A stretch of 64,000 nucleotides of DNA from JBGSUZ01 sp964404895 (GCA_964404895.1 CAYOLV010000005.1:226137-290136), one strand, 5' to 3'; positions 27,062 through 35,181 are shown, counted from the stretch's first letter. Numbers and translations are program-made. The notes: generated by a model from the letters alone, not told the origin.

Positions 27062-27829
27062 ATGTATAGTGTTGGAATAGATATGGGCTCAGTCGCCGCA
27101 AAGGCTGTGGTTTTTGATGGTGAGAAAATCTTGGGTACATTTATATTGCCCACAGGCTGGAGTCCCAAAGAAACAGGCGCCCTTCTTTATGAACAGCTTC
27201 TAGAAAAACACGGTATTGGCAAAAGTGATGTGGGTGCCATTGTGGGAACGGGCTACGGTCGAATCGCCCTGCCCTTCATTACCAAAAAAGTGACCGAAAT
27301 CACTTGTCATGCAAGGGGTGCACATTTTGTAGACCCAGACATTCGCACCGTGGTCGATATTGGGGGACAAGACAGCAAAATCATTCGGTTGGACGAGACA
27401 GGGCACGTCTCTGACTTCATTATGAACGACAAGTGTGCCGCTGGTACAGGTCGTTTCCTCCAAGTCATGGCTCACGCCCTAGAAATGGACGTGGCGGATT
27501 TGTCTGAAGTTGCCAGAGGCGCCAATCCCCAAAGCATCAATAGTATGTGTACGGTTTTTGCAGAATCTGAAGTGGTCAGCCTTATGGCTGAGGGGGCTTC
27601 CAAAGAAAGTATTTCCGCAGGGCTCCTCCTCTCCGTTTCTAAAAAGACAGCTTCTCTGGCCTCTCGTTTAGGCGTTGTAGGGCCTGTGTATTTCTCTGGC
27701 GGGGTTTCAAAAAACCATTTGCTCAGAGAACAACTCAGCGACAAATTAGAAGCAGAGGTTCGAACCTGTGAATACGCTCAATTTCTTGGCGCCATTGGCG
27801 CTGCAGTGATTGGGTTTGAAAGTCTTTAA
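27062..27829 (+). CDS. ATP-dependent activator/reductase of the double-cubane protein
   Basis: A 255-residue ASKHA-fold ATPase of the HgdC / YjiL type. It shows the phosphate-1 loop GIDMGSVAAKAV at residues 5-16, DIGGQDSK, and the two cysteines that hold the subunit-bridging [4Fe-4S] cluster in NDKCAAGTGRF and SMCTVFAESE. Such activators couple hydrolysis of ATP to injection of one low-potential electron into the partner. The gene starts 8 bases after the partner's stop with AGGAG between, so the two are cotranscribed. A strong bidirectional terminator follows. Confidence 0.94.
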   Translation: MYSVGIDMGSVAAKAVVFDGEKILGTFILPTGWSPKETGALLYEQLLEKHGIGKSDVGAIVGTGYGRIALPFITKKVTEITCHARGAHFVDPDIRTVVDIGGQDSKIIRLDETGHVSDFIMNDKCAAGTGRFLQVMAHALEMDVADLSEVARGANPQSINSMCTVFAESEVVSLMAEGASKESISAGLLLSVSKKTASLASRLGVVGPVYFSGGVSKNHLLREQLSDKLEAEVRTCEYAQFLGAIGAAVIGFESL

Positions 27830-27837
27830 AAAAGAAG

Positions 27838-27880
27838 AACCTTGCAGATGGCTTATTGGGCTATTTGCAAGGTTTTCTGT
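27838..27880. terminator. Bidirectional terminator
   Basis: AACCTTGCA-AT pairs with AT-TGCAAGGTT. On the plus strand TTTTCTGTC follows; on the minus strand CTTCTTTTTT follows. It separates the activator gene from the convergent acetyltransferase gene. Confidence 0.85.
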
Positions 27881-27932
27881 CTTTATTGGGTCTTCTATCT
27901 TTATTGGGATCTCTATCTTTATTGGTTCTTCT
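27880..27932. repeat. 18-bp tandem repeat, about three copies
   Basis: Units begin TCTTTATTGGG at 27880, 27898 and 27916. The first two differ at two bases; the third is slightly degenerate. The array lies between the terminator and the end of the acetyltransferase gene and is a probable slippage-prone microrepeat. Confidence 0.75.
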
Positions 27933-27952
27933 TCGTCTTCTTGACGATCATT

Positions 27953-28462
27953 CTAGTTTAACTTCTTCCAAAATATATATTCTTCATTTCTATAGACTTC
28001 TTTCATGCCTGCTTTTTCCAAAATTCTAATCGACGGTTTATTGTCGATTAAGCAATCTGCCTTTATAACCTGAACACAATCCTGATTTTTCAACCATTCC
28101 ATTATGCCAGACAAGGCCTCATGTCCATATCCTTTGCCTCTTTCGTTTTCAATAAAACCAAACCCTACCTCGACTGCACCTTCCACATTGGGTTTGCCGT
28201 GAAAACCTATATCTCCAATAATCAGATGAGTGTCTTTTCTTACAATCATCCAAAACTCAAACCCTGACGGTTCTGGATCGCGCTCAAATGCCCTGTTTAT
28301 GATTGGCAAGATGTCTTTGGTATCACTTGTTGGCCACATCCCATCAGAATGGAGACCGAGTTTCTCTATTTCATCATAATTTCCACTCATTAAAGACTTA
28401 GTCATTTCAAGGGTGACGGGAATAAGAATCAAACGTTCTGTCGTAATGTTTTTGATTTTCAA
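27953..28462 (-). CDS. GNAT-family N-acetyltransferase, RimJ/RimL-like
   Basis: A 169-residue acetyltransferase. TERLILIPVT at the start and the acetyl-CoA pyrophosphate loop ENERGKGYGHEAL near 108-120 are typical, followed by DNKPSIRILEKAGMKE, the usual beta-6/7 end of RimJ/RimL-like enzymes. The substrate may be a ribosomal-protein N-terminus or a small molecule; the sequence does not say. It lies 9 bases after the MFS transporter stop and is probably cotranscribed with it. Confidence 0.88.
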   Translation of the reverse strand: MKIKNITTERLILIPVTLEMTKSLMSGNYDEIEKLGLHSDGMWPTSDTKDILPIINRAFERDPEPSGFEFWMIVRKDTHLIIGDIGFHGKPNVEGAVEVGFGFIENERGKGYGHEALSGIMEWLKNQDCVQVIKADCLIDNKPSIRILEKAGMKEVYRNEEYIFWKKLN

Positions 28463-28471
28463 GAATGCCTC

Positions 28472-29737
28472 CTAATTTGTCAGCTCATCTTCCTCGCTCT
28501 CCAGAGCAGGATTTCTTTTAGCGTCGGTCAAATCTAAAATCTTCATAAAGAAGACCCCTACCAACATAACAATGCCCACCAGTTTCCAGCCATTTTCAAT
28601 ACTAGACGCCTGAATCACATAACCCATAATCAGAGGTCCAAAAGAACGACCTGCCCCCATAATCAGAGGTACAATGGCATTGACTCGACCCCTGTGCGAA
28701 GCTGGGGTGCGGTTTGCCAAAAATGGCATATAGCTGATGGTGGTTACAATTTCTCCTATAGTAAACACAAAACAGGCCACAGCAAACATGAGTTTTCCAC
28801 TGACAAAAGCAAACATCCCAAAACCGATTAGGTATAAGACGCCGCCTAAAAAGTTTTTCTCAAGATCTCGTTTACCTTCAAGGAACTTGGTGATAAACGG
28901 CGTGAAAATCAGTACGATAATCCCGTTAAAACTGGCCAGCATCCCATAGAAAAGGGCTCCGTCGGCAAAGTTCTTAACCGTGTGCAGGGGTAACAAATAA
29001 CTCCACTGGGCATAAGCAAACTGATAGGTCAGTAAAATCAGGGAGAACCATATTAAAATAGGCCGACTCAGTAATACTTTTAAGGTAGAACCTTCCACCG
29101 CCTGTTCCAACACCCGATCTTCTGAAACTGCTTCAATATGGGTTCCAAAGGTTTCAGGGACAAACAAGGCTATTAAAATCAGAGACATGAAGAGGGTAAT
29201 GGCGTCGCCCCAGAAGACCCATCTGTAAAGATCCATCTGGTATAAAAGCCCCCCTACAGTGGGTCCGATGGCAAACCCTAAGTTGAAGCCCATATAACTC
29301 AAGGAAAACGCACCCTCGCGGTTTTCAGGTGTGGTTAAATCTGACATAATGGCGTTGTGGGTAGGTTCAGCCAGTCCAAAGAAGAAGCAGGCGGCTAAAA
29401 CCATATAGACCTGTTCAATCCCAGCAGGCATAAAACCGCAAACAATATACAGCAGTCCCCCGATACCCTCAAATAAGATAATGGGTTTTTTTCGACCCCA
29501 ATGGTCGGCAATTTTTCCACCAATCATACTAGAAGGTACAAACATAAAGCCCATAATCATGAGCCAATAGCCCGTCTCAGACTCACTGAGTCCAATTTTC
29601 TGGTTTAAAATCAAGGTGAACAATGGGAATATAAATACACCCATGGCGTTGATGATCCTCGAAAGGAAAATAATATAAATCGGTTTTGGCAATCCCATAT
29701 AAGGACTCACCAGTTTTTTGATGTTCTTCAAGGACAT
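28472..29737 (-). CDS. Major facilitator superfamily transporter
   Basis: A 421-residue protein with about twelve hydrophobic segments. The start at 29737 follows AAAGGAG; the longer frame lacks a site. The loop between helices 2 and 3 reads GKIADHWGRKKPI, the drug:H+ antiporter signature region, and the second half repeats the pattern. TPENREGAFS and TPASHRGRVNA resemble multidrug exporters of the YfmO/MdtG kind. Export of a drug or metabolite is probable. Pairing with an acetyltransferase suggests a resistance or detoxification unit, by inference only. Confidence 0.88.
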   Translation of the reverse strand: MSLKNIKKLVSPYMGLPKPIYIIFLSRIINAMGVFIFPLFTLILNQKIGLSESETGYWLMIMGFMFVPSSMIGGKIADHWGRKKPIILFEGIGGLLYIVCGFMPAGIEQVYMVLAACFFFGLAEPTHNAIMSDLTTPENREGAFSLSYMGFNLGFAIGPTVGGLLYQMDLYRWVFWGDAITLFMSLILIALFVPETFGTHIEAVSEDRVLEQAVEGSTLKVLLSRPILIWFSLILLTYQFAYAQWSYLLPLHTVKNFADGALFYGMLASFNGIIVLIFTPFITKFLEGKRDLEKNFLGGVLYLIGFGMFAFVSGKLMFAVACFVFTIGEIVTTISYMPFLANRTPASHRGRVNAIVPLIMGAGRSFGPLIMGYVIQASSIENGWKLVGIVMLVGVFFMKILDLTDAKRNPALESEEDELTN

Positions 29738-29938
29738 CACACTCCTTTCCCATACACACATGGCAAGGCTGTCTTTGAAAAAGTGCCGAACCAAAACAAA
29801 CTTTATAACGTACAAATAATTGTTATGTTAGAAAGTTTATCCTATTCATTTTAAAAACGCAAGACCGTTTTAAAAATTCTGTTAAGTCCTTTTTATCCTT
29901 AGTCAAAAATCACTTCCTAATATATGTAATTTGCTCCG

Positions 29939-29967
29939 TTGATTATGGAATCCGCTGGCGGTATAAT
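29939..29967 (+). promoter_or_regulatory. Sigma-A type promoter of the VOC-protein gene
   Basis: TTGATT (29939-29944) and a perfect TATAAT (29962-29967) are separated by 17 bases, 76 bases before the start codon at 30043. Confidence 0.75.
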
Positions 29968-30042
29968 AATTAGGAAGTCATACCTTTATTTTAATGTGAT
30001 GCCTTACCCCCTTATAGAATACCCCCAAAGGAGTCTGACAAG

Positions 30043-30507
30043 ATGAAATATTCATGTACGGTCATATCTGTAGCTGATATTCATAAATCCAGAAAATTTT
30101 ATGAAGAATTATTCGGGCTTGAACTGTATCAAAACTACGGGATTAATATTTCCTTTACCTGTGGTCTTTCATTGCAGCAAGAATTTGATTGGCTGGTGAA
30201 TCTCCCTAAGGATCAAATCATGAAACAACCCAACAATATGGAGTTGTGTTTTGAAGAAGAGTACTTTGATGATTTCCTAAAGAAACTAAGGCAATACCCA
30301 GATATCAAATACATTGGTGAGGTGATAGAACATAGTTGGGGTCAACGTGTCATTAGATTTTATGACTTAGATGACCACATCATTGAAGTTGGAGAGTCTA
30401 TGAAAATGGTGATTCAACGTTTCCTTTTAATGGGACATTCTATGGAAGCGATCTCAAAAATAATGGAAGTTTCCATATCAGACTTAGAAAAATTACTTGA
30501 GAATTAA
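30043..30507 (+). CDS. VOC (glyoxalase/bleomycin-resistance fold) protein
   Basis: A 154-residue protein with a single vicinal-oxygen-chelate module (VISVADIHKSRKFYEELFGLELYQNYG start, then IRFYDLDDHIIEVGES) and an extra helical C-terminus of about 35 residues. The Glu in DDHIIEVGE could be a metal ligand, but the usual first His is replaced by Ser in VISV. Enzymatic activity is therefore uncertain; ligand binding or antibiotic sequestration is possible. AAAGGAG lies 9 bases before the ATG, and a near-consensus promoter stands at 29939-29967. Confidence 0.85.
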   Translation: MKYSCTVISVADIHKSRKFYEELFGLELYQNYGINISFTCGLSLQQEFDWLVNLPKDQIMKQPNNMELCFEEEYFDDFLKKLRQYPDIKYIGEVIEHSWGQRVIRFYDLDDHIIEVGESMKMVIQRFLLMGHSMEAISKIMEVSISDLEKLLEN

Positions 30508-30516
30508 GCTTTTATC

Positions 30517-31254
30517 TTATTCCACTTGAAAACGCAAGACTGTTTTTAAAGCTTCAGGCGATGTCTTTCGAGCGTCGGACAAATAGATTTCCCTGTGGGT
30601 CTTGAGCATTCTTCTTAGACCCTTTTCTTCTGCAAAAATTTCCATCTTTTCAAAGCTTTCTGGTTCAGAATCATAACTGCCCTCATGAAGGATTTGTATA
30701 CATTTGCCTTCCTCCACAGTGGTAAAATATATCTTCTCAATCAAAGGATTTTTCTTCTTTTTCGCTGCTTCTTGTATGAAGGCTGCTCCTAGTTCTGGGG
30801 TTAAAAAGTCAGGTTGTCGGATCATGAGCTTAAAGACAAATTCATCTTTTAAAGAAGAGACGTCTTTTTTTCTCTTTAATCCACCAGCCTCGGCTTCAAC
30901 CTCTGCCAGTTGGGCGGCTTGCTTCGCCTTTCCTTCCTCAGTCAAATCCCAAACCCCTTCTAAAGGGTAGACCGTGTATTCGTAATAGCCTTCTGGTATG
31001 ACTTTGCCCTTGTTAGACATCCTCACTGCGTAAGAAGCACCGTAAAGCGCTTCAATGCATTCTGCAAAGAAGGGACTGTTGGGGTTTCCCTGTCCTTCTA
31101 ACACAAAGAAATTTAAGGGTGGCACTTCAATGATTTCAGGGTTTTTTTTAGGCAGATATAAAGCCTTCTCTTCCTTTTTCCATTCTCTTTTTGCAGATTT
31201 TCCATCTTTTATAGATTTTTCTTCTTTTACTGGTTTTTCTTCTTTTACAGCCAT
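30517..31254 (-). CDS. GyrI-like small-molecule-binding protein with Lys/Glu-rich N-terminus
   Basis: A 245-residue protein whose residues about 35-245 match the GyrI-like (AraC effector-binding) fold: VPPLNFFVLEGQGNPNS, YPLEGVWDL, and the C-terminal CIQILHEGSYDSEPESFEKM with the conserved Glu/Tyr pocket, then RREIYLSD-type ending. The first 30 residues are a low-complexity run of KEEK/KDGK repeats. Stand-alone GyrI-like proteins bind or hydrolyse cationic amphiphiles. The N-terminal extension is unusual. AGGGAGG precedes the start. Confidence 0.82.
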   Translation of the reverse strand: MAVKEEKPVKEEKSIKDGKSAKREWKKEEKALYLPKKNPEIIEVPPLNFFVLEGQGNPNSPFFAECIEALYGASYAVRMSNKGKVIPEGYYEYTVYPLEGVWDLTEEGKAKQAAQLAEVEAEAGGLKRKKDVSSLKDEFVFKLMIRQPDFLTPELGAAFIQEAAKKKKNPLIEKIYFTTVEEGKCIQILHEGSYDSEPESFEKMEIFAEEKGLRRMLKTHREIYLSDARKTSPEALKTVLRFQVE

Positions 31255-31318
31255 AACATCAGCCTCCCTTTTATTAATTCCTATTTTATGCTTTTCTTAG
31301 GCCATTTTCTACTGATAT

Positions 31319-31361
31319 AAGCCAAAACACGGTTGACCTGCAGTTAACCGTGTTTTGGCTT
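31319..31361. repeat. 16-bp perfect inverted repeat
   Basis: AAGCCAAAACACGGTT (31319-31334) and its exact complement (31346-31361) have an 11-base loop. Little T-run follows on either side, so it is not a standard terminator. It begins the hairpin-rich stretch between the GyrI-like gene and hcp (31255-31581). Confidence 0.7.
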
Positions 31362-31371
31362 TCGCGACATT

Positions 31372-31439
31372 GCAAAGGATTGAGGATGAGCTTTACAGGT
31401 CGATTAATCTCCCCTTCAAGCTCATCCTCAATCCTTTGC
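31372..31439. repeat. 22-bp perfect inverted repeat
   Basis: Residues 31372-31393 and 31418-31439 are exact reverse complements (GCAAAGGATTGAGGATGAGC plus two T, and its complement) with a 24-base loop. The long perfect stem without a T-tail is unlike the terminators in this window. Confidence 0.8.
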
Positions 31440-31457
31440 GTTTTGTTCTTCACGAAA

Positions 31458-31492
31458 AACGCCCGACTGGCATTCCTCTGCAGTCGGGCGTT
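31458..31492 (-). terminator. Terminator of the ferredoxin-hcp operon, distal
   Basis: AACGCCCGACTG pairs with CAGTCGGGCGTT (12 bp, 11-base loop); on the minus strand the stem runs into TTTTTCG. It could also act on the plus strand, where TTCTTCTTTT follows. Confidence 0.75.
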
Positions 31493-31547
31493 CTTCTTTT
31501 GGGATATTTCAGGTAAATGGTCTCAGGGGTCAAATCCTTCGACAAAG

Positions 31548-31578
31548 TATGGGATCAGATGGGCTTCTGACCCCATAC
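31548..31578 (-). terminator. Hairpin directly after hcp
   Basis: GTATGGG-TCAGA and its complement (13 bp, one mismatch) flank a 6-base loop, four bases after the hcp stop. On the minus strand only TTTG follows, so it is probably an mRNA 3'-end stabiliser or weak terminator in front of the stronger one. Confidence 0.6.
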
Positions 31579-31581
31579 AGC

Positions 31582-33225
31582 TTATTTCATGAACATTTCA
31601 ATATCGTCTTCAACTGTACCAATGCCTGCAATGCCAAATGTTTCAATTAAAACGTTGGCTACGTTCGGTGACAAGAATGCAGGAAGTGTTGGGCCAAGGT
31701 GAATGTTCTTCACGCCAAGGGAGAGGAGGGCAAGGAGAACGATAACAGCCTTTTGCTCATACCATGCAATGTTGTAAGCGATTGGCAATTCGTTAATGTC
31801 GTTGAGTTCAAAGACTTCCTTGAGTTTAAGGGCGATGACTGCCAATGAGTAAGAATCGTTACATTGACCCGCATCCAAAACTCTTGGAATACCACCGATG
31901 TCCCCTAAGTTGAGCTTGTTGTATCTGTATTTTGCACAACCTGCTGTTAAAATCACTGTACCTTCTGGTAATTTTTCAGCAAATTCTGTGTAGTAATCTC
32001 TAGACTTCATTCTGCCGTCACAGCCAGCCATAACGAAGAACTTCTTGATCGCACCAGACTTAACCGCTTCAACTACTGGACCTGCTAATGCCATCACTTG
32101 ATTGTGAGCAAAGCCACCAATAATTTCGCCTCTTTCAATTTCTGTTGGCGATTCACACATTTTAGCTGCTGCAATCACTTCCGAGAAGTCTTTCACGCCG
32201 CCGTCTTTTCTGTCTTCAATGTGCTTACAGCCTGGGAAGCCTGCAGAACCCGTTGTAAACATTTTGTCTTTGTAGCTGGCTTTAGGTGGTACAATACAGT
32301 TTGTCGTCATGAGGATAGCGCCGTTAAAGCTTTCGAATTCCTCGTTTTGCTTCCACCAAGCATTACCGTAGTTTCCTACGAAATGAGTGTATTTCTTGAA
32401 CGCTGGGTAGTAGTTCGCAGGAAGCATTTCGCTGTGTGTGTACACGTCAATGCCAGTGCCTTCTGTTTGCTTAAGAAGTTCTTCCATGTCTTTCAAGTCA
32501 TGACCTGAAATCAAAATCCCTGGGTTGCCTTTTACGCCGATGTTTACTTTTGTGATTTCTGGATTGCCATAAGTGCTTGTATTGGCTGTATCTAAAAGTG
32601 CCATGACCTTAACGCCATATTCCCCAGTTTTGAGGGTCAATGCCACAAGTTCATCGGCAGTCAAGTTATTGTTCGTTGTTGCAGCAAGGGCTTCTTCTGC
32701 AAATTTAACGATATCTCTGTCTTCGTGGCCTAAGTTCATAGCATGTTCAGCGTAAGCAGCCATCCCCTTAACACCATAAACAATTAATTCTCTAAGGGAA
32801 CGAACATCTTCATTTTCAGTTGAAAGAACACCAACATGAGCTGCTTTTTCTTCAAACATTGCTTCTGAGATTTGGAAAGTCACGCTGTCGTGAAGATCCG
32901 CAGGAAGAGCTACATTATTTTGTACCAAAATACCTTTAATTTCATCTCTGAGAGCAATCGCTTCATTGATTTTCTTAACGAAAGCGCCTTTATCAAAGTT
33001 TGCGTTGGTGATGGTCATGAACAAAGCTTCCATCACAAATCTGTCTGCTTTTTTTGGAGACAAACCTTTTTCTCTTGCCATGATATCTAGAATAGAAATG
33101 CCTTTTACTGCATAGATGAGTAAATCTTGAAGATTTGCCACGTCATCTGTCTTACCACATACACCTCTTACTTTACAACCTACGCCGCCTGCGGCTTCTT
33201 GACACTGGAAACAGAACATTGACAT
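31582..33225 (-). CDS. hcp: Hybrid-cluster protein (hydroxylamine/NO reductase)
   Basis: A 547-residue prismane protein. The N-terminal CFQCQEAAGGVGCKVRGVC supplies the four cysteines of the [4Fe-4S] cluster. Ligands of the hybrid Fe-S-O cluster are visible downstream (LISGHDLKDMEELLK, THSEMLP, TTNCIVPP, GFPGCKHIED, AGCDGRMKSRDYY, LTAGCAKYRYNKL, AGQCNDSYSLAV). Hcp reduces nitric oxide or hydroxylamine and protects anaerobes from nitrosative stress. It lies 97 bases after a ferredoxin-type gene that probably supplies electrons, and the divergent Crp/Fnr gene is the likely HcpR-type activator. AGGAG lies 9 bases before the ATG. Confidence 0.97.
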   Translation of the reverse strand: MSMFCFQCQEAAGGVGCKVRGVCGKTDDVANLQDLLIYAVKGISILDIMAREKGLSPKKADRFVMEALFMTITNANFDKGAFVKKINEAIALRDEIKGILVQNNVALPADLHDSVTFQISEAMFEEKAAHVGVLSTENEDVRSLRELIVYGVKGMAAYAEHAMNLGHEDRDIVKFAEEALAATTNNNLTADELVALTLKTGEYGVKVMALLDTANTSTYGNPEITKVNIGVKGNPGILISGHDLKDMEELLKQTEGTGIDVYTHSEMLPANYYPAFKKYTHFVGNYGNAWWKQNEEFESFNGAILMTTNCIVPPKASYKDKMFTTGSAGFPGCKHIEDRKDGGVKDFSEVIAAAKMCESPTEIERGEIIGGFAHNQVMALAGPVVEAVKSGAIKKFFVMAGCDGRMKSRDYYTEFAEKLPEGTVILTAGCAKYRYNKLNLGDIGGIPRVLDAGQCNDSYSLAVIALKLKEVFELNDINELPIAYNIAWYEQKAVIVLLALLSLGVKNIHLGPTLPAFLSPNVANVLIETFGIAGIGTVEDDIEMFMK

Positions 33226-33322
33226 TTTTAAATTCTCCTCTCAATTTTGAGTTATTTTTTTATTGCTCTTGTGTACAAATTTACTTTTCTTCGAAAATCT
33301 CATTGGCTTTCGGCGAGACTTT

Positions 33323-34222
33323 TTACAAAATTTCACCGTTAAGTTTGATGGTGACTTCGTTGTAAGGCACAATTTTCTGCGACTTCAGGATGGCACTCTT
33401 TACAGACTGGACAATACCTGAGCAACATGGGACTTCCATACGAAGAACGGTAATGGACTTGATTTCATTTATTTCAAACAGCTCTGCCAGCTTTTCTGCA
33501 TAGAATTGGTTATCGTCAAGTTTCGGACACCCAATCAATACAATTCTGTCTTTTACAAAATCTCTATGAAAATTCGCATAAGCGAAAGCTGTACAGTCTG
33601 CTGCTATCAAAAGGTTAGCCCCTTTGAAGTAGTCGGCCTTAGTGTTGACCAACTTGATTTGAACCGGCCAGTTCACCAACTCAGAAACTTGCTCTTGGTT
33701 GTTATGCTCACTGGAGTTTCCCGGTGAGTTACTAGCCTTGAAAATTTGAACGGGATCTGCTGTTGGTAAAACCGTCGAATCCTTTGACATCACAGTTGGT
33801 TTAACCCCTTCTCTTTGAATCTTCATGGCTTGAGACCCTGGACAACCGCCGCCCCCATGACTATGATGACCGTGCTCCCCATGTCCACCCTGGTGACCGT
33901 GCTCGCTGTGATGCCCCTGTCCTTTTTCTCCACCGCCGCTACAACTGCATTCATGGGAACCGTCTAGTGGCATCGCCGTCTTCTTAACTTCTAAAAGTTG
34001 ATCCACAGCTTCTTGTGAATACTCATCTGCTTCTCTCTCAATAATCTCTATCGCGTCCATGGGACAAGCTGGCAAACAATCCCCTAAGCCGTCACAGTAC
34101 ATATCGTGTATGAGTTTTGCTTTACCACTGACCAATTGAATAGCCCCTTCGTGGCATGCGCTGACACAGAGTCCACAGCCGTTGCATTTATCTTCATGTA
34201 TGTTTACAATTTTTCTTTTCAT
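33323..34222 (-). CDS. Two-cluster ferredoxin with His-rich linker, Hcp partner
   Basis: A 299-residue protein. Residues 1-60 hold two 4Fe-4S motifs (CNGCGLCVSACHEG and CDGLGDCLPACPMD). A spacer rich in Cys, His and Gly (about 90-130, with ten or more His) follows, then a C-terminal alpha/beta domain (about 185-299) with AADCTAFAYANFH, IVLIGCPKLDD and EVPCCSGIV. Genes of this architecture commonly accompany hcp in Clostridia. The N-terminal half should pass electrons; the C-terminal cysteines may bind another cluster. The His-rich stretch may hold metal such as Ni or Zn. It is first gene of the operon behind the promoter at 34281-34322. Confidence 0.85.
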   Translation of the reverse strand: MKRKIVNIHEDKCNGCGLCVSACHEGAIQLVSGKAKLIHDMYCDGLGDCLPACPMDAIEIIEREADEYSQEAVDQLLEVKKTAMPLDGSHECSCSGGGEKGQGHHSEHGHQGGHGEHGHHSHGGGGCPGSQAMKIQREGVKPTVMSKDSTVLPTADPVQIFKASNSPGNSSEHNNQEQVSELVNWPVQIKLVNTKADYFKGANLLIAADCTAFAYANFHRDFVKDRIVLIGCPKLDDNQFYAEKLAELFEINEIKSITVLRMEVPCCSGIVQSVKSAILKSQKIVPYNEVTIKLNGEIL

Positions 34223-34280
34223 AATGAAACGCTCCTTTCGCGCTTTGACTTCATGTCTTGCGCCTCGACTTCATGATTTG

Positions 34281-34322
34281 ATTATAGGGTTATTACCCCA
34301 TTCGGTATGTAACCCATGTTAC
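34281..34322 (-). promoter_or_regulatory. Promoter and FNR-geometry operator of the ferredoxin-hcp operon
   Basis: On the minus strand a perfect TATAAT -10 lies at 34286-34281 with no -35 match. The palindrome GTAAC-N4-GTTAC (34309-34322) has the 5-4-5 geometry of FNR-type sites. With the start taken seven bases after the -10 (34274), its centre is at -41.5, the classical class II activator position. Confidence 0.75.
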
Positions 34323-34347
34323 CGTTTATAAAAAAGTTGAAATTATT

Positions 34348-34374
34348 TTGAAAAAACTTTAATTATGGTATATT
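34348..34374 (+). promoter_or_regulatory. Extended -10 promoter of the Crp/Fnr gene
   Basis: TGGTATATT (34366-34374) is an extended -10 element; a TTGAAA lies 15 bases before it at 34348-34353. Spacing is short, so the extended -10 probably carries recognition. Confidence 0.5.
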
Positions 34375-34389
34375 GAGGATGAAAGTCAC

Positions 34390-34416
34390 TTGCGCTTCAT
34401 GTGGCCATAAGCGCAA
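34390..34416 (+). other. Leader hairpin of the Crp/Fnr gene
   Basis: TTGCGCTT and AAGCGCAA (8 bp), extended inside by ATG/CAT pairs, form a stable hairpin in the 5' untranslated region about 20 bases before the ribosome site. It could be an operator for the regulator or an mRNA element. Confidence 0.5.
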
Positions 34417-34449
34417 CATACACTGTTTCATCAACAAGGAGGAATGCCC

Positions 34450-35130
34450 ATGGATTCATTGATGACAGCAATGACCCAATGTATTTTATTTAAAAATCTA
34501 TCTGAAGCCAATATCGTATTTCTACTCAGAGCCGTGGCGTATCAACTAGAAACATACGGCCGAGGTGAAACCATTGCCATAGAGGGTGACCCTTGCGACC
34601 GTATTGGGGTTGTCATCGATGGCAAAGTGGAGCTGCAAAATATCTGCCCCTCAGGTAAAGTCATGACGCTGACTCAGCTAGAGAAAGGCATGGTTTTTGG
34701 CGAAGCAATTTTATTCTCTGGCAAACACGTTTACCCCATCTCCATCACCGCTGCAGTGAAGACAGAAATTTTGTTCTTTAAAAAGGAAGAAGTGGTGCAC
34801 ATGCTCACCCATCACCCGATGGTTCTGGAAAACTACCTGAGCCTTCTTTCAAACCGACTGTTCATGCTCAACGGAAAACTGAAAGCTCTTTCCCTTGAAA
34901 CCTTGAGACAAAAACTCTGCGATTTTATTTTAAAAGAATATAAGCAGCAAAAGAAACTGACCCTGAGTATTACCATGAGCCGAAAAGAAATGGCAGAACA
35001 TATGGACGTTCAACGACCCTCCCTGTCCAGAGAGATGATCAACATGCAGGACGACGGTCTCATCGACTTTGACAAACACACCATTACCATTTTGGACTTA
35101 GAAGCGCTGGAATCCATTCTCTTTGAATAA
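34450..35130 (+). CDS. Crp/Fnr-family regulator, probable HcpR
   Basis: A 226-residue regulator: cyclic-nucleotide-binding-type beta-barrel (about 15-125), dimer helix and C-terminal winged helix (about 150-225) with recognition segment SRKEMAEHMDVQRPSLSREMI. It lacks an N-terminal four-Cys cluster motif, so it is not an iron-sulfur FNR; C11, C50 and C65 are scattered. The start at 34450 is chosen because AGGAGG lies 7 bases before it, whereas the ATG at 34444 is too close. Divergent orientation from ferredoxin-hcp matches HcpR proteins, which activate hcp in response to nitric oxide or nitrite. The effector is not visible. Confidence 0.88.
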   Translation: MDSLMTAMTQCILFKNLSEANIVFLLRAVAYQLETYGRGETIAIEGDPCDRIGVVIDGKVELQNICPSGKVMTLTQLEKGMVFGEAILFSGKHVYPISITAAVKTEILFFKKEEVVHMLTHHPMVLENYLSLLSNRLFMLNGKLKALSLETLRQKLCDFILKEYKQQKKLTLSITMSRKEMAEHMDVQRPSLSREMINMQDDGLIDFDKHTITILDLEALESILFE

Positions 35131-35133
35131 CAC

Positions 35134-35181
35134 AAAAAGCGATGATCAGGGTTCGTACACCCGATCATCGCTTTCTCTTTT
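35134..35181. terminator. Bidirectional terminator
   Basis: AAAGCGATGATC-GG pairs with CC-GATCATCGCTTT, with an A-run before and TTCTCTTTT after. It separates the Crp/Fnr gene from the convergent glutaredoxin gene. Confidence 0.85.
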
